Positions 35,618 through 43,616 of a DNA stretch of 64,000 nt are shown here, one piece after another. The notes under the pieces are model-generated. The model was not told the DNA's origin. It searched no databases and saw nothing but the letters and a program-made list of their open reading frames with translations. This DNA comes from Thiobacillus denitrificans (GTDB taxonomy: Bacteria; Pseudomonadota; Gammaproteobacteria; Burkholderiales; Thiobacillaceae), in the NCBI RefSeq assembly GCF_001530125.1, contig NZ_LDUG01000048.1:81858-145857 (forward strand). The letters run 5' to 3'. The position numbers and the translations under genes are program-made. Each line of letters starts with the position of its first letter. Position 1 is the first letter of the stretch.

Positions 35618-36263
35618 GAAGTTGCGCGAGATCGCTGCGCGGGTCGGCATGATGAGCCTGCGGGAACGTGTTTTTATTTTCGTGGCCTCGCTGGTTGTGA
35701 TTCTTGCCCTGGTGCAAACCCTGCTGATCGACGCGGGCCAACTCGGCAAACAGCAGGCGAGCAGTCGCGTGCAAACTGCCGAGGAGGCGCTGGTTCAAAT
35801 CGGACAGCAGCGGCAACAGCTCGAGCGCGAGGCCGAGCGCAATCCGGATCGGGCGGCAAGAGAGGTGCTCGCAGGGCAGGAAGCGCGCCTGGCGGCGTTG
35901 AATGCCGAACTGGACAGGCTACAGCGTTCGCTGATCCCGCCCGAACGCATGAACCAGGTATTGAAAAATGTCGTGCAGGAGCAGAGCGGCATCCGGATTG
36001 TCGGATTCAAGACGCTCGACCCGCAACCGGTCGCCTTGCCTGATGCGGCCGAGGGCACCCCGCCCGGATTTTATCGGCACGGTTTTGAAGTCAAGGTGAG
36101 CGGCCAGTATTCCGAGCTGGTCACCTATCTTGAACGAGTCGAAGCGTTGCCCTGGCGTCTGAACTGGATCGAGGCGACGCTCGATGCCGCCGCCCGTCCG
36201 ATCCTGACGCTCACCCTGACCGTACACACCTTGAGCCTGGAGGAAACATGGCTGCGCGTTTGA
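35607..36263 (+). CDS. mshJ: MshJ, PilO-like inner-membrane protein
   Basis: A 218-aa protein with a membrane helix near residues 20-40 (VFIFVASLVVILALVQTLL), a long periplasmic coiled coil (residues 50-115, Gln/Glu/Arg-rich) and a C-terminal PilO/GspM-like domain (FEVKVSGQYSELVTYLERVE). ATG 35607 with AAGGAGG at 35595-35601 is clear. Works with MshI/MshI2 to link the inner membrane to the secretin. Confidence 0.85.
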   Translation: MVSEKLREIAARVGMMSLRERVFIFVASLVVILALVQTLLIDAGQLGKQQASSRVQTAEEALVQIGQQRQQLEREAERNPDRAAREVLAGQEARLAALNAELDRLQRSLIPPERMNQVLKNVVQEQSGIRIVGFKTLDPQPVALPDAAEGTPPGFYRHGFEVKVSGQYSELVTYLERVEALPWRLNWIEATLDAAARPILTLTLTVHTLSLEETWLRV

Positions 36264-36607
36264 TGGTGTGGGCCTTGGCCGCACTTCTGGCAATGCCGCT
36301 GGCCGCCGCTTCGCTGCCAGATCCCACTGCGCTGCCGAAATTCCGGGCAAGTGCGGATGCCGAAGGCGCGCATGAGGCGGCCGCTCTGGCCTGGGTGAGG
36401 GTGAACGGACGTCACTCGATTGCCTGGTATAACGGCACCACGGTCAAGGTGGGCGACTCGGTGGAAGGCGGACGGGTGGTCGCTATCCATGAAGATCATA
36501 TTGTCCTTTCTGGCAAGGGTGGGCGCCGTGCCGTCTACCTGCTCGATCACGCGATCCGCACACAGCCGCAAGCGCAACCCCGCCCGGCCGGGAAAAACAG
36601 GAATTGA
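36248..36607 (+). CDS. mshK: MshK, PilP-like periplasmic protein
   Basis: A 119-aa protein with a signal sequence (MAARLMVWALAALLAMPLAAA), then a PilP/GspC-type domain (GTTVKVGDSVEGGRVVAIHEDHIVLSG), the HR-like fold that contacts the secretin. Overlaps mshJ by 16 bases; the mshL ATG starts 2 bases after its stop. Confidence 0.82.
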   Translation: MAARLMVWALAALLAMPLAAASLPDPTALPKFRASADAEGAHEAAALAWVRVNGRHSIAWYNGTTVKVGDSVEGGRVVAIHEDHIVLSGKGGRRAVYLLDHAIRTQPQAQPRPAGKNRN

Positions 36608-36609
36608 AC

Positions 36610-38253
36610 ATGCATAAACATATTGTCTTGGCTGTATTGGTATTGACCGGCTGTGCCAGCCCATTCGGCAAGGCGGGCAAGGATGCGCTGAATGCCGCGC
36701 TGGAAACGCCCGCCCCCCAGCCGATGCAAATCGCCCCGCCGCCGGCTGCCGTGCAGCAGGCCGTGATGGACGCGGTGCGCGTAGTGCCCCCCGTTACGTC
36801 AAAGCCGGCGAGTACCGAACCGCGATTCAATCTGACGGTGAACAATGCCAAGGCGTCCGAGGTGTTCATGGGCATGGTGACGGGTACGCCCTACAGCATG
36901 CTGGTGCATCCTGATGTTACCGGCACCCTGACCCTCAACCTGAAGAACGTAACGGTGCCCGAGGCGATGGAAGCGGTGCGCGCGCTGTACGGCTACGAAT
37001 ACGAAGTGCAGGGCAAGCGCATCATCGTGCCGTCGCCCGCCATGCAAACGCGTATCTATCAGCTGAACGCCCTGGCGATGCAGCGCAAGGGCATGTCGGA
37101 TATGCGCGTGGTGTCCGGCTCGGTCAGCACCAGCGGCGGCAGCGGCGGCAGCAGCGGGTCTGCGTCCGGCAGTGCGTCGAAGTCGCTGGAAACCAGCAGC
37201 GTGCAAACGTCGACCGACTCGAATTACTGGGAGGAAGTCGGTACCTCCCTGAAAGCGCTGGTCGGCGAGGCGGGCAGCGTGGTGGTGAGCGCGCAATCCG
37301 GCATCGTCATCGTGAAAGCGGCGCCTGCCAGCCTCTACATGGTGGAAAAATATTTGCGCGCGTCGGAACTGGTGAGCGCCCGCCAGGTGATGCTGGAAGC
37401 CAAGATTCTGGAAGTGCAGCTGAATGACGGCTATCAGTCCGGCATCAACTGGGCAACGCTGCAACAAGGCGGCAAGCTGAAGATCGGCGTGAACGGTCTC
37501 AATCCTGACGGCACGCCGCCGATCAACCTGGGGGGGACGGTGGCGCAAATGCTGGGCGGCCTCATTCCCGGCCCGACCGGGAGTTTGTTTGGCCTGGCTT
37601 TCAACGATGGGGATTTTGGTGCGGTCATCAATCTGATCAAGAGCCAGGGCACGGTGCACGTGTTGTCCAGCCCGCGCATCGCCACCATCAACAACCAGAA
37701 AGCGGTGCTCAAGGTGGGCACGGACGACTTTTTCGTCACCGCAGTCACCGGTGGCACGGTGGCTGCGCTGGGGGTTCCGGCCATGCCGCCCAACGTTGTC
37801 GTGCAGCCCTTCTTTTCCGGCATTGCGCTGGATGTGACCCCGCAAATCGACGACAGGGACAATATCACGCTGCATGTCCGCCCGTCGGTCAGCTCCGTCA
37901 CGGAAAACCGGAAAACCATCAATCTGGGGCAGTTGGGTGACCTCATCCTGCCGCTGGCTTCCAGCAGCATCTCCGAAACCGACAGCGTGGTGCGCCTCAA
38001 GGATGGCCACATCGTCGCCATTGGCGGGCTGATGAGCCAATCCTTCGGCGATGATAAAAATCGCATTCCGGTGCTCGGCGACATCCCCGTTGTGGGGCAA
38101 CTCTTCGGCAACACCAGCCAGAACAGCCAGAAGCGCGAACTGGTGGTGCTGATCAAGACCACGCTGATCCGTGACAGCCAGGACTGGGACCGCGATCTGG
38201 CAGCGACCCAGCGTCGTTTCCAGAACTACGAGCTGCCACAGTCCCAGCCATGA
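36610..38253 (+). CDS. mshL: MSHA secretin MshL
   Basis: A 547-aa outer-membrane lipoprotein secretin. Lipobox LTGC near residue 16. A STN-like N-terminal domain (FNLTVNNAKASEVFMGMV) and an N-domain with VVSAQSGIVIVKA follow. The C-terminal secretin barrel has the signature VPVLGDIPVVGQLFG near residue 490. A Gly/Ser-rich loop lies near residues 168-195. Forms the ring through which the pilus exits. The ORF also opens at TTG 36604; ATG 36610 gives a proper lipoprotein signal. Overlaps mshM (ATGA). Confidence 0.93.
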   Translation: MHKHIVLAVLVLTGCASPFGKAGKDALNAALETPAPQPMQIAPPPAAVQQAVMDAVRVVPPVTSKPASTEPRFNLTVNNAKASEVFMGMVTGTPYSMLVHPDVTGTLTLNLKNVTVPEAMEAVRALYGYEYEVQGKRIIVPSPAMQTRIYQLNALAMQRKGMSDMRVVSGSVSTSGGSGGSSGSASGSASKSLETSSVQTSTDSNYWEEVGTSLKALVGEAGSVVVSAQSGIVIVKAAPASLYMVEKYLRASELVSARQVMLEAKILEVQLNDGYQSGINWATLQQGGKLKIGVNGLNPDGTPPINLGGTVAQMLGGLIPGPTGSLFGLAFNDGDFGAVINLIKSQGTVHVLSSPRIATINNQKAVLKVGTDDFFVTAVTGGTVAALGVPAMPPNVVVQPFFSGIALDVTPQIDDRDNITLHVRPSVSSVTENRKTINLGQLGDLILPLASSSISETDSVVRLKDGHIVAIGGLMSQSFGDDKNRIPVLGDIPVVGQLFGNTSQNSQKRELVVLIKTTLIRDSQDWDRDLAATQRRFQNYELPQSQP

Positions 38254-39149
38254 TCACTTGTTGGTGGGAGCACTTCGGCCTGCGCGAGCCGCCGTTTGGC
38301 CTGACCCCGGACACCAGCTTTTTCTTCCCCGCGCTGCCGCACCAGGAAGCCCATGAAACCCTGCTTTATGCGCTGAATGCAGGCGAAGGTTTTCTGGTGG
38401 TCGAAGGCGAGGTCGGCACCGGCAAGACCCTGCTGCTGCGGCGCGTGCTGAACACGCTGCCGGCGCGCTGGCAGGCGGCATTCGTGCCTAATCCGGGGCT
38501 TGATCCGCGTGGTTTGTATGCGGCGATTGCAAACGAGTTCGGCGTGCCGGCCGACGGCACCCGCGAAGACCTGCTGCACCGTCTGGAGCGGCATTTCATT
38601 GCCTTGGCGCAGCAGGACCGGCAGCCGGTCGTGCTGGTCGACGAGGCGCAGGCCCTGCCTGCCGACACGCTCGAAGCGGTGCGCCTGCTTACCAATCTGG
38701 AAACCGAGAAGCGCAAATTGCTGCAGGTCGTGCTGTTCGGCCAGCCCGAGTTGATGGCCCGGCTGCACGAAAAAAGCACCCGGCAAATTCTCACCCGCAT
38801 CAGCTTCCATGCCATCTTGCGGCCGCTCGATCGCCACGAAGTGGCTACCTATGTGGCGCATCGCCTGAAGGTGGCGGGCGGCGGCGGGGCGCTATTTACC
38901 GGGTGGGCGGCGCACGCGCTGTGGCGCGTTTCCGGCGGCTTGCCGAGGCTGGTGAACATCATCGCCGCCAAGGCCATGATGCTGGCCTACGGCCGGGGCG
39001 CGCAACAGATCACACGCCGTCACGTGATGGCGGCAGCACGCGATACGCTCGCTGCCCGCAAGGGCGTGTCGATCGTTCCGCTGGCCTGGGGGCTGGCCTT
39101 GCTGGGGCTGACTGCCGCGGCCGCCGCCGGCTGGCGTTTACTAGGATAA
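38250..39149 (+). CDS. mshM: MshM, ExeA-type AAA ATPase
   Basis: A 299-aa protein beginning with the family segment FGLREPPFGLTPDTSFFF. Walker A GEVGTGKT near residue 53, Walker B VVLVDEAQALP near 128, sensor region near 160 (LFGQPEL). A predicted membrane helix at the very C-terminus ([20 protein letters not shown]). ExeA-type ATPases help place the secretin or assembly complex through the cell wall. A 16-base gap precedes mshN. Confidence 0.9.
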   Translation: MITCWWEHFGLREPPFGLTPDTSFFFPALPHQEAHETLLYALNAGEGFLVVEGEVGTGKTLLLRRVLNTLPARWQAAFVPNPGLDPRGLYAAIANEFGVPADGTREDLLHRLERHFIALAQQDRQPVVLVDEAQALPADTLEAVRLLTNLETEKRKLLQVVLFGQPELMARLHEKSTRQILTRISFHAILRPLDRHEVATYVAHRLKVAGGGGALFTGWAAHALWRVSGGLPRLVNIIAAKAMMLAYGRGAQQITRRHVMAAARDTLAARKGVSIVPLAWGLALLGLTAAAAAGWRLLG

Positions 39150-39165
39150 GTCTGGCAGAAACAGA

Positions 39166-40245
39166 ATGAGCGTGATCAACCAAATGCTACGGGAACTCGA
39201 TGCGCGGGGTGCCACTTCGTCCGCCTCGCCTGCTGCGTCGACGGGGACGGTTCGCGTAAATCGCCGCCAGGCTGGGCTGATTCTGGGCGGGCTGGGGCTG
39301 CTGGCGGCAGGGGCGGCTGCGATCTTTTGGATGCTGCCGCTCGCGCCAAAGGCCGTCGAGGCGTCGGACGCCCCCGTGATCGCCCGACTGGAGGCCGCAG
39401 CCACGCCGGTTGCCACGATGCCCGCTCAAGTGGCGCCCGCTATTCAAGCTGAGCCGGTGATGCAGGACGCGCCGCAAGCGGTCATTGCCGCCCCCCCTGC
39501 AGAGCCCGCCATCGCGGCGCCTGTGCAACCTCAAGTAGCCATGTCGGTTCGCGAAGCGATGCAGGCACAGGCAGAACAGCCACTGCCTGCCGCGCCCAAG
39601 CCTTCGATTCCGGTTCAATCGGCAGTTCCGCCCATGGCCCAGGCGGAACCCGCCGTTGTCAAGAAAATGACCGAGCTGTCGCCCGAGGCCGAGGCACAGC
39701 AGTATTACGACGACGCCCAGGCGCTGCGCCGCGCCGGTAAATTAGGTGCGGCGATCGACAAGTACCGGCAGGCACTGGAGCGCAACCCGGGGATGACGAA
39801 CGCGCGAACCCAACTTGCCCGGCTGTTGCAGGAGAGCGGGCAGGCCGACGCGGCGCTGTCACTCCTGAAGGCGGGCTTCGAGCAGCGGGCGGACGACGGG
39901 CTGGCGATCGCGACCGGGCGCCTGCTGGGGGATCTGGGGCAGCGAGACGAGGCGCTGGCCTGGCTGGCGCGGGGTCAGGCGGGCTTGCGCCCCGCGGATC
40001 ATGCCTTGATGGGAGCCTTGCTGTCGCAGGCTCAGCACCATGAGGAGGCGAGCCGGGCTTATCAGCGTGCGCTGGCTGCCGATCCCAACCAGGGCGGCTG
40101 GCTGCTCGGCCTGGGGCTGGCGCTGGAGGCACAGGGGCGGGTTGACGAGGCGCGGATGGCGTATCGGAGCGCACTGGAGCGAGGGCAATTCAAGCCCGAA
40201 GTCATCCAGTTCTTGCGCGAGCGCAGTGGTGTGCCCGCGCCGTGA
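39166..40245 (+). CDS. mshN: MshN, membrane-anchored TPR protein
   Basis: A 359-aa protein. The N-terminus MSVINQMLRELDARGA is the family hallmark. One membrane helix (about residues 43-63) is followed by an Ala/Pro-rich periplasmic linker (70-165) and at least four TPR units in the C-terminal 190 residues (EAEAQQYYDDAQALRRAGKL and the following ones). A GspB-like role with MshM in secretin assembly is likely. Last gene of the msh locus. Confidence 0.88.
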   Translation: MSVINQMLRELDARGATSSASPAASTGTVRVNRRQAGLILGGLGLLAAGAAAIFWMLPLAPKAVEASDAPVIARLEAAATPVATMPAQVAPAIQAEPVMQDAPQAVIAAPPAEPAIAAPVQPQVAMSVREAMQAQAEQPLPAAPKPSIPVQSAVPPMAQAEPAVVKKMTELSPEAEAQQYYDDAQALRRAGKLGAAIDKYRQALERNPGMTNARTQLARLLQESGQADAALSLLKAGFEQRADDGLAIATGRLLGDLGQRDEALAWLARGQAGLRPADHALMGALLSQAQHHEEASRAYQRALAADPNQGGWLLGLGLALEAQGRVDEARMAYRSALERGQFKPEVIQFLRERSGVPAP

Positions 40246-40349
40246 GGGCCCCGCAGATCCGTACTTTTCGCATGGCTTGTTGTTATCAAACAACACATTC
40301 TTCTCGCGTCAGAAGAAAGTTACCAGATAGTGGTTTTCTTTTGCTGATT

Positions 40350-40358
40350 TGTTAGAAT
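40350..40358 (+). promoter_or_regulatory. Candidate extended -10 promoter of the AAPAE lipoprotein
   Basis: TGTTAGAAT (TG at 40350-40351, TAGAAT at 40353-40358) is an extended -10 element. The -35 region is poor. Initiation near 40365 gives a leader of about 70 bases. The rest of the 188-bp gap after mshN holds only a short TTGTT/AACAA hairpin. Confidence 0.45.
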
Positions 40359-40433
40359 TCCGCGCATCGGCTGGATCAAACGTCCCAGGCCGATCTGGTG
40401 TGGGTTTCTATATTGTAATTTAAGGGAAATAAA

Positions 40434-40652
40434 ATGAAATATTCCGTCCTCCTGGCTGCTCTGCTGGCTCTTTCCGTAACCGCTTGTGGCCAAAAAGAAG
40501 AAGCAGCTGCGCCTGCTGAAGCGCCTGCTGCTGAAGCGCCTGCTCCAATGGAAGCTGCGCCTGCTGAAGCTGCTCCTGCTGAAGCTGCTCCTGCTGAAGC
40601 TGCGCCTGCTGAAGCCGCTCCTGCTGAAGCTGCTCCTGCTCCTGCCCAGTAA
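40434..40652 (+). CDS. Small lipoprotein with AAPAE pentapeptide repeats
   Basis: A 72-aa protein: signal MKYSVLLAALLALSVTAC (lipobox VTAC), then GQKEEA and a tail made almost only of Ala, Pro and Glu in 5-residue AAPAE units coded by 15-bp tandem repeats (about 40550-40640). Such tails are extended and can span periplasm or cell wall. A good terminator follows at once, so it is a one-gene transcript. Function is unknown. Repeat number is likely to vary between strains. Confidence 0.8.
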   Translation: MKYSVLLAALLALSVTACGQKEEAAAPAEAPAAEAPAPMEAAPAEAAPAEAAPAEAAPAEAAPAEAAPAPAQ

Positions 40653-40670
40653 TTCCTGGCCAAGGAACGA

Positions 40671-40698
40671 AAAACCGGCCTTCGGGCCGGTTTTTTTT
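40671..40698 (+). terminator. Strong intrinsic terminator
   Basis: AAAACCGGCC (40671-40680), TTCG tetraloop, GGCCGGTTTT (40685-40694) with more T after it. A textbook terminator for the AAPAE lipoprotein gene. The A tract also makes it usable from the other strand. Confidence 0.92.
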
Positions 40699-40837
40699 CG
40701 CCTGTGCGCCGCGTAAATCGACAAAAGCGCCGATAACTCAACGTCCATTTGCAGGGTTTGGCGAAAAGGCGATTTCGAATTGGGCTGAAGCCCTGAAATT
40801 GTGCGGGCTACGGCTATTCTGTGTGATGAACGCTACC

Positions 40838-40853
40838 TGGCATGAAGTTCGCA
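40838..40853 (+). promoter_or_regulatory. Sigma-54 type promoter of the PEP-CTERM gene
   Basis: TGGCATGAAGTTCGCA: the GG and GC pairs are exactly 10 bases apart as the -24/-12 boxes require, with one mismatch in the -12 TTGC. It is 41 bases before the ATG at 40895. PEP-CTERM genes in several betaproteobacteria depend on RpoN with the PrsR activator, which supports the call. Confidence 0.65.
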
Positions 40854-40894
40854 GCAGTCGACGCATTCATTAGCGTTGACCATAAGGGAACGTC

Positions 40895-41668
40895 ATGCGA
40901 ACACTTTCAGTGGTGGCCGGGTTGCTTGCCTCGGGTTTGTCCTTGCAGGCATCGGCCTACACCATCGATGCGAATCTGGCCGACTGGGGTTTGACGCGCA
41001 CTGGCAGCGTGGCGGACTGGACGCCGAATGCATCGGTCAAGGCGTGGGCGGTGGAAGACCAGACCGGCGGCATCAACACCCGGCTGACGCCGGGTTACGG
41101 CGGGCAGGCTTACGATGTCGAGGCCCTCTATGTGGATTACGACGTGCAGTATCTCTATCTGGCCTTGGTGACCGGGCACAATCCGCTGACGCAGGATGGC
41201 GGCAATCACTATGCGCCGGGCGATTTCGCCATCGACTTCGGGCGCAACGGCGTGTACGAATTCGGGCTCGAAACCACCGGCAGCAACGGCAATAAGCAGG
41301 GCGGGCTGTACGCCGTCAGTCTGTGGGGCGCGGGCTTGTGGGGCGCGGCGAACGAAGGGCCGACCTCGATTCTGGCGGGTGACCTATTGGGCATGGGCGT
41401 GGTGGCCTACACCACGACAGGCGTCGCCAACATGGGCGTCCATGCCGCCGACAAGCATTTTTTCTATGAAGCGCGCATCCCCGTTGCCCTGTTCGGCACC
41501 TATTGGGGGGCGGATGCCTTCGACGTGCACTGGACCATGAGCTGCGCGAACGATTCGTTGAAGGTCGACGTCATTCCGGGCGCCAGCGTGCCCGAGCCGG
41601 GGACGCTGGCATTGCTGCCGTTGGGACTGCTGGGCATGTTTGGGCTGACGCGTCGCCGTCGCGCCTGA
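40895..41668 (+). CDS. PEP-CTERM sorted exported protein
   Basis: A 257-aa protein with an N-terminal signal peptide (ends LQASA) and a C-terminal PEP-CTERM signal: VPEPGTLALL, hydrophobic helix PLGLLGMFGL, then TRRRRA. Such proteins are cut and passed to the surface or matrix by an exosortase (EpsH/XrtA), linked to exopolysaccharide. The body is beta-rich with Gly and Tyr and has the segment DFAIDFGRNGVYEFGLETTG. No exosortase gene lies in the window. Preceded by a sigma-54 type promoter. Confidence 0.9.
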   Translation: MRTLSVVAGLLASGLSLQASAYTIDANLADWGLTRTGSVADWTPNASVKAWAVEDQTGGINTRLTPGYGGQAYDVEALYVDYDVQYLYLALVTGHNPLTQDGGNHYAPGDFAIDFGRNGVYEFGLETTGSNGNKQGGLYAVSLWGAGLWGAANEGPTSILAGDLLGMGVVAYTTTGVANMGVHAADKHFFYEARIPVALFGTYWGADAFDVHWTMSCANDSLKVDVIPGASVPEPGTLALLPLGLLGMFGLTRRRRA

Positions 41669-41672
41669 TCAA

Positions 41673-42842
41673 TCAGCGGGCCAGGAAGCCGTCGATGCGC
41701 ACGATGGCTTCTACCAGACGCGGCAGCGGCTGGGTATAGGCGATCCGTAGAAAGCGTTGCGGCTGATGCTGGCCAAAATCGAGGCCGGGGGTCACCGCCA
41801 CCCCAACCTGTTCCAGCAAGGCCTGCGCAAATTGGCCGCTGTCGTCGGTATGGCCGCTGCAATCGGCATACAGATAAAACGCGCCTTGCGGTTGGGTGGG
41901 AATGACAAAGCCGCGTTCGCGCAGCGCGGGCAGCAGAAAGTCGCGACGGGCGCGCAGCTCGGCCTTGCGGGCTTCGAGCTCGTCCAGGGTGGCGGGCAAG
42001 AATGCCGCCAGTGCTGCGTGCTGTGCCGGGGTGGAGGCCGCCAGAAACAGATTCTGCGCCAGCCGTTCCAGCGCCGGCATGGCCCAGGCGGGGGCGGCCA
42101 GCCAGCCAAGCCGCCAGCCGGTCATCAGGAAATATTTGGAGAAGCTGTTGACCACGAATACGTCGTCCCAGCGCGCGGCACTGTGCTCGCTGTCATCGTA
42201 GGTCAGCGCCAGGTAGATTTCGTCGACGATCAGGGCAACGCCCTTTGCCGCGCACCAGTCGTGGATGCGCGTGAGCTCGTCCGGGGTGATCGCGGTTCCT
42301 GTGGGGTTGGCGGGACTTGCGATCAGCACGGCGCGGGTGGCCGGCGTGGCGTGGCGCTGGATTGATTCAAGCGTGAGCTGAAAGCCGCTGGCGGCATCGA
42401 CCGCAACGGTCACGGCGCGCGCATCGCAGAAGCGGACGAAATGCCGGTTGCAGGGATAGCCGGGGTCGGCCATCAACACCTCGTCGCCGGGGCCGGCCAG
42501 CAGGCCCAGCGCCAGCAGCAGGGCGCCGGATGCACCGGGGGTAACGACGACATGCGCGGGATCGACCGTGGCCTGCCAACGCGTGGCATAAAATCCGGCA
42601 ATGGCTTCGCGTAGTTGCATTAAGCCCAAGGCGTCGGTGTAGTGCGTGTGGCCGGCACGAAGTGCGGCAACGCCCGCCTCGACGATGGGGGCGGGGGTGG
42701 CGAAGTCGGGCTCGCCGATTTCGAGATGAATGATGTCGCGCCCGGCGGCTTCCAGCGCCTGTGCCTGCGCCAGGATGGCCATGACGTGGAAGGGCGCGAT
42801 GCCGGCCATGCGGGAAGCGGCGCGCGGCCGGATCTGACTCAT
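41673..42842 (-). CDS. PLP-dependent class I/II aminotransferase
   Basis: A 389-aa fold-type I enzyme. It has the PLP-lysine segment NSFSKYFLMTGWRLGW, the substrate-binding ASPANPTGTAI loop and the terminal FLRIAYTQ Arg motif. The N-terminus EIGEPDFATPAPIVEA is typical. Likely an aspartate/aromatic-type transaminase; the substrate cannot be fixed from sequence. Its start overlaps the stop of mtfA by 4 bases, forming a minus-strand operon mtfA-aminotransferase. Confidence 0.88.
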   Translation of the reverse strand: MSQIRPRAASRMAGIAPFHVMAILAQAQALEAAGRDIIHLEIGEPDFATPAPIVEAGVAALRAGHTHYTDALGLMQLREAIAGFYATRWQATVDPAHVVVTPGASGALLLALGLLAGPGDEVLMADPGYPCNRHFVRFCDARAVTVAVDAASGFQLTLESIQRHATPATRAVLIASPANPTGTAITPDELTRIHDWCAAKGVALIVDEIYLALTYDDSEHSAARWDDVFVVNSFSKYFLMTGWRLGWLAAPAWAMPALERLAQNLFLAASTPAQHAALAAFLPATLDELEARKAELRARRDFLLPALRERGFVIPTQPQGAFYLYADCSGHTDDSGQFAQALLEQVGVAVTPGLDFGQHQPQRFLRIAYTQPLPRLVEAIVRIDGFLAR

Positions 42843-43612
42843 GTCGGGACGCCCATACGTTGCAGCGGATGCTGGCGGTAGAACTGCTGTAAATGCCGGT
42901 AAATCGCCGGGTATTCGGCATCGAGCAGGCGCGGCGTCTCAAAGAACACCTCGGTCAGCACTGCAAAGAACTCGGCGGGATTGGCGGTGGCGTAGGGGTC
43001 GATCGCCGTGTCCTCGCGGGCGTCGACACGCGCGCACAAATCCTCGTAGGCCGCACTGAAGTCGCGCGCCCAACTGGCGGCATCCATACCGCGATGCAGC
43101 GGCGGGAAGCCATTGGCATCACCGTTCAGCATGTCGAGCTTGTGCGCGAATTCATGCAATACGACGTTGACGCCGTCAGCCTGGCCGCTGGTTTCAACGT
43201 CAGCAATAGACAGTACCAGCGGACCGCCGTGCCATGACTCGCCCGCCAGAATGTCGCGCGAGCGATGCACGACGCCGGCTTCGTCGATTTCCTCAAGATC
43301 GCGCATAAATTCGTCGGGATAGAGAATGATTTCGCTCCAGCCGCGGTAGCTGTCCTCGCCAAGATTGAGCGTCAGCAGGCAAGCCTGCAATGCGATGACA
43401 CGTTGGGAGGCATCGTCGACGTCTGCGCCACCCGCAGCGGAAAATGTCTTGTCGTGGATAAACAGGCTGGCGGCTTCACGCAGGCGCGTTTGCTCCGCCG
43501 CGTCGAGCCCGCGGAGAATCGGCAGGGCGGCAACCGTTGCGTCGAAGGCATCGAGCGGGATGGCATGCTGCTTGAGAATGCGGGCGCGCCGCCAGCGGCC
43601 AAACCAGCTCAT
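42839..43612 (-). CDS. mtfA: MtfA-type zinc peptidase
   Basis: A 257-aa protein with zincin motif HEFAHKLDMLNGDANG near residue 140 and the third-ligand region (PAEFFAVLTEVFFE) further on. MtfA binds the repressor Mlc in enterobacteria and is a peptidase; in betaproteobacteria the target is unknown. Start MSWFGRWRRARIL at 43612 is used; the upstream open frame has no homologous part. It lies 4 bases from rmuC, so rmuC-mtfA-aminotransferase form one transcript. Confidence 0.87.
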   Translation of the reverse strand: MSWFGRWRRARILKQHAIPLDAFDATVAALPILRGLDAAEQTRLREAASLFIHDKTFSAAGGADVDDASQRVIALQACLLTLNLGEDSYRGWSEIILYPDEFMRDLEEIDEAGVVHRSRDILAGESWHGGPLVLSIADVETSGQADGVNVVLHEFAHKLDMLNGDANGFPPLHRGMDAASWARDFSAAYEDLCARVDAREDTAIDPYATANPAEFFAVLTEVFFETPRLLDAEYPAIYRHLQQFYRQHPLQRMGVPT

Positions 43613-43616
43613 ACGC

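Noticed and set aside
36799..38100. 433-aa antisense ORF under mshL
   Set aside because: Shadow frame opposite a secretin gene with clear motifs.
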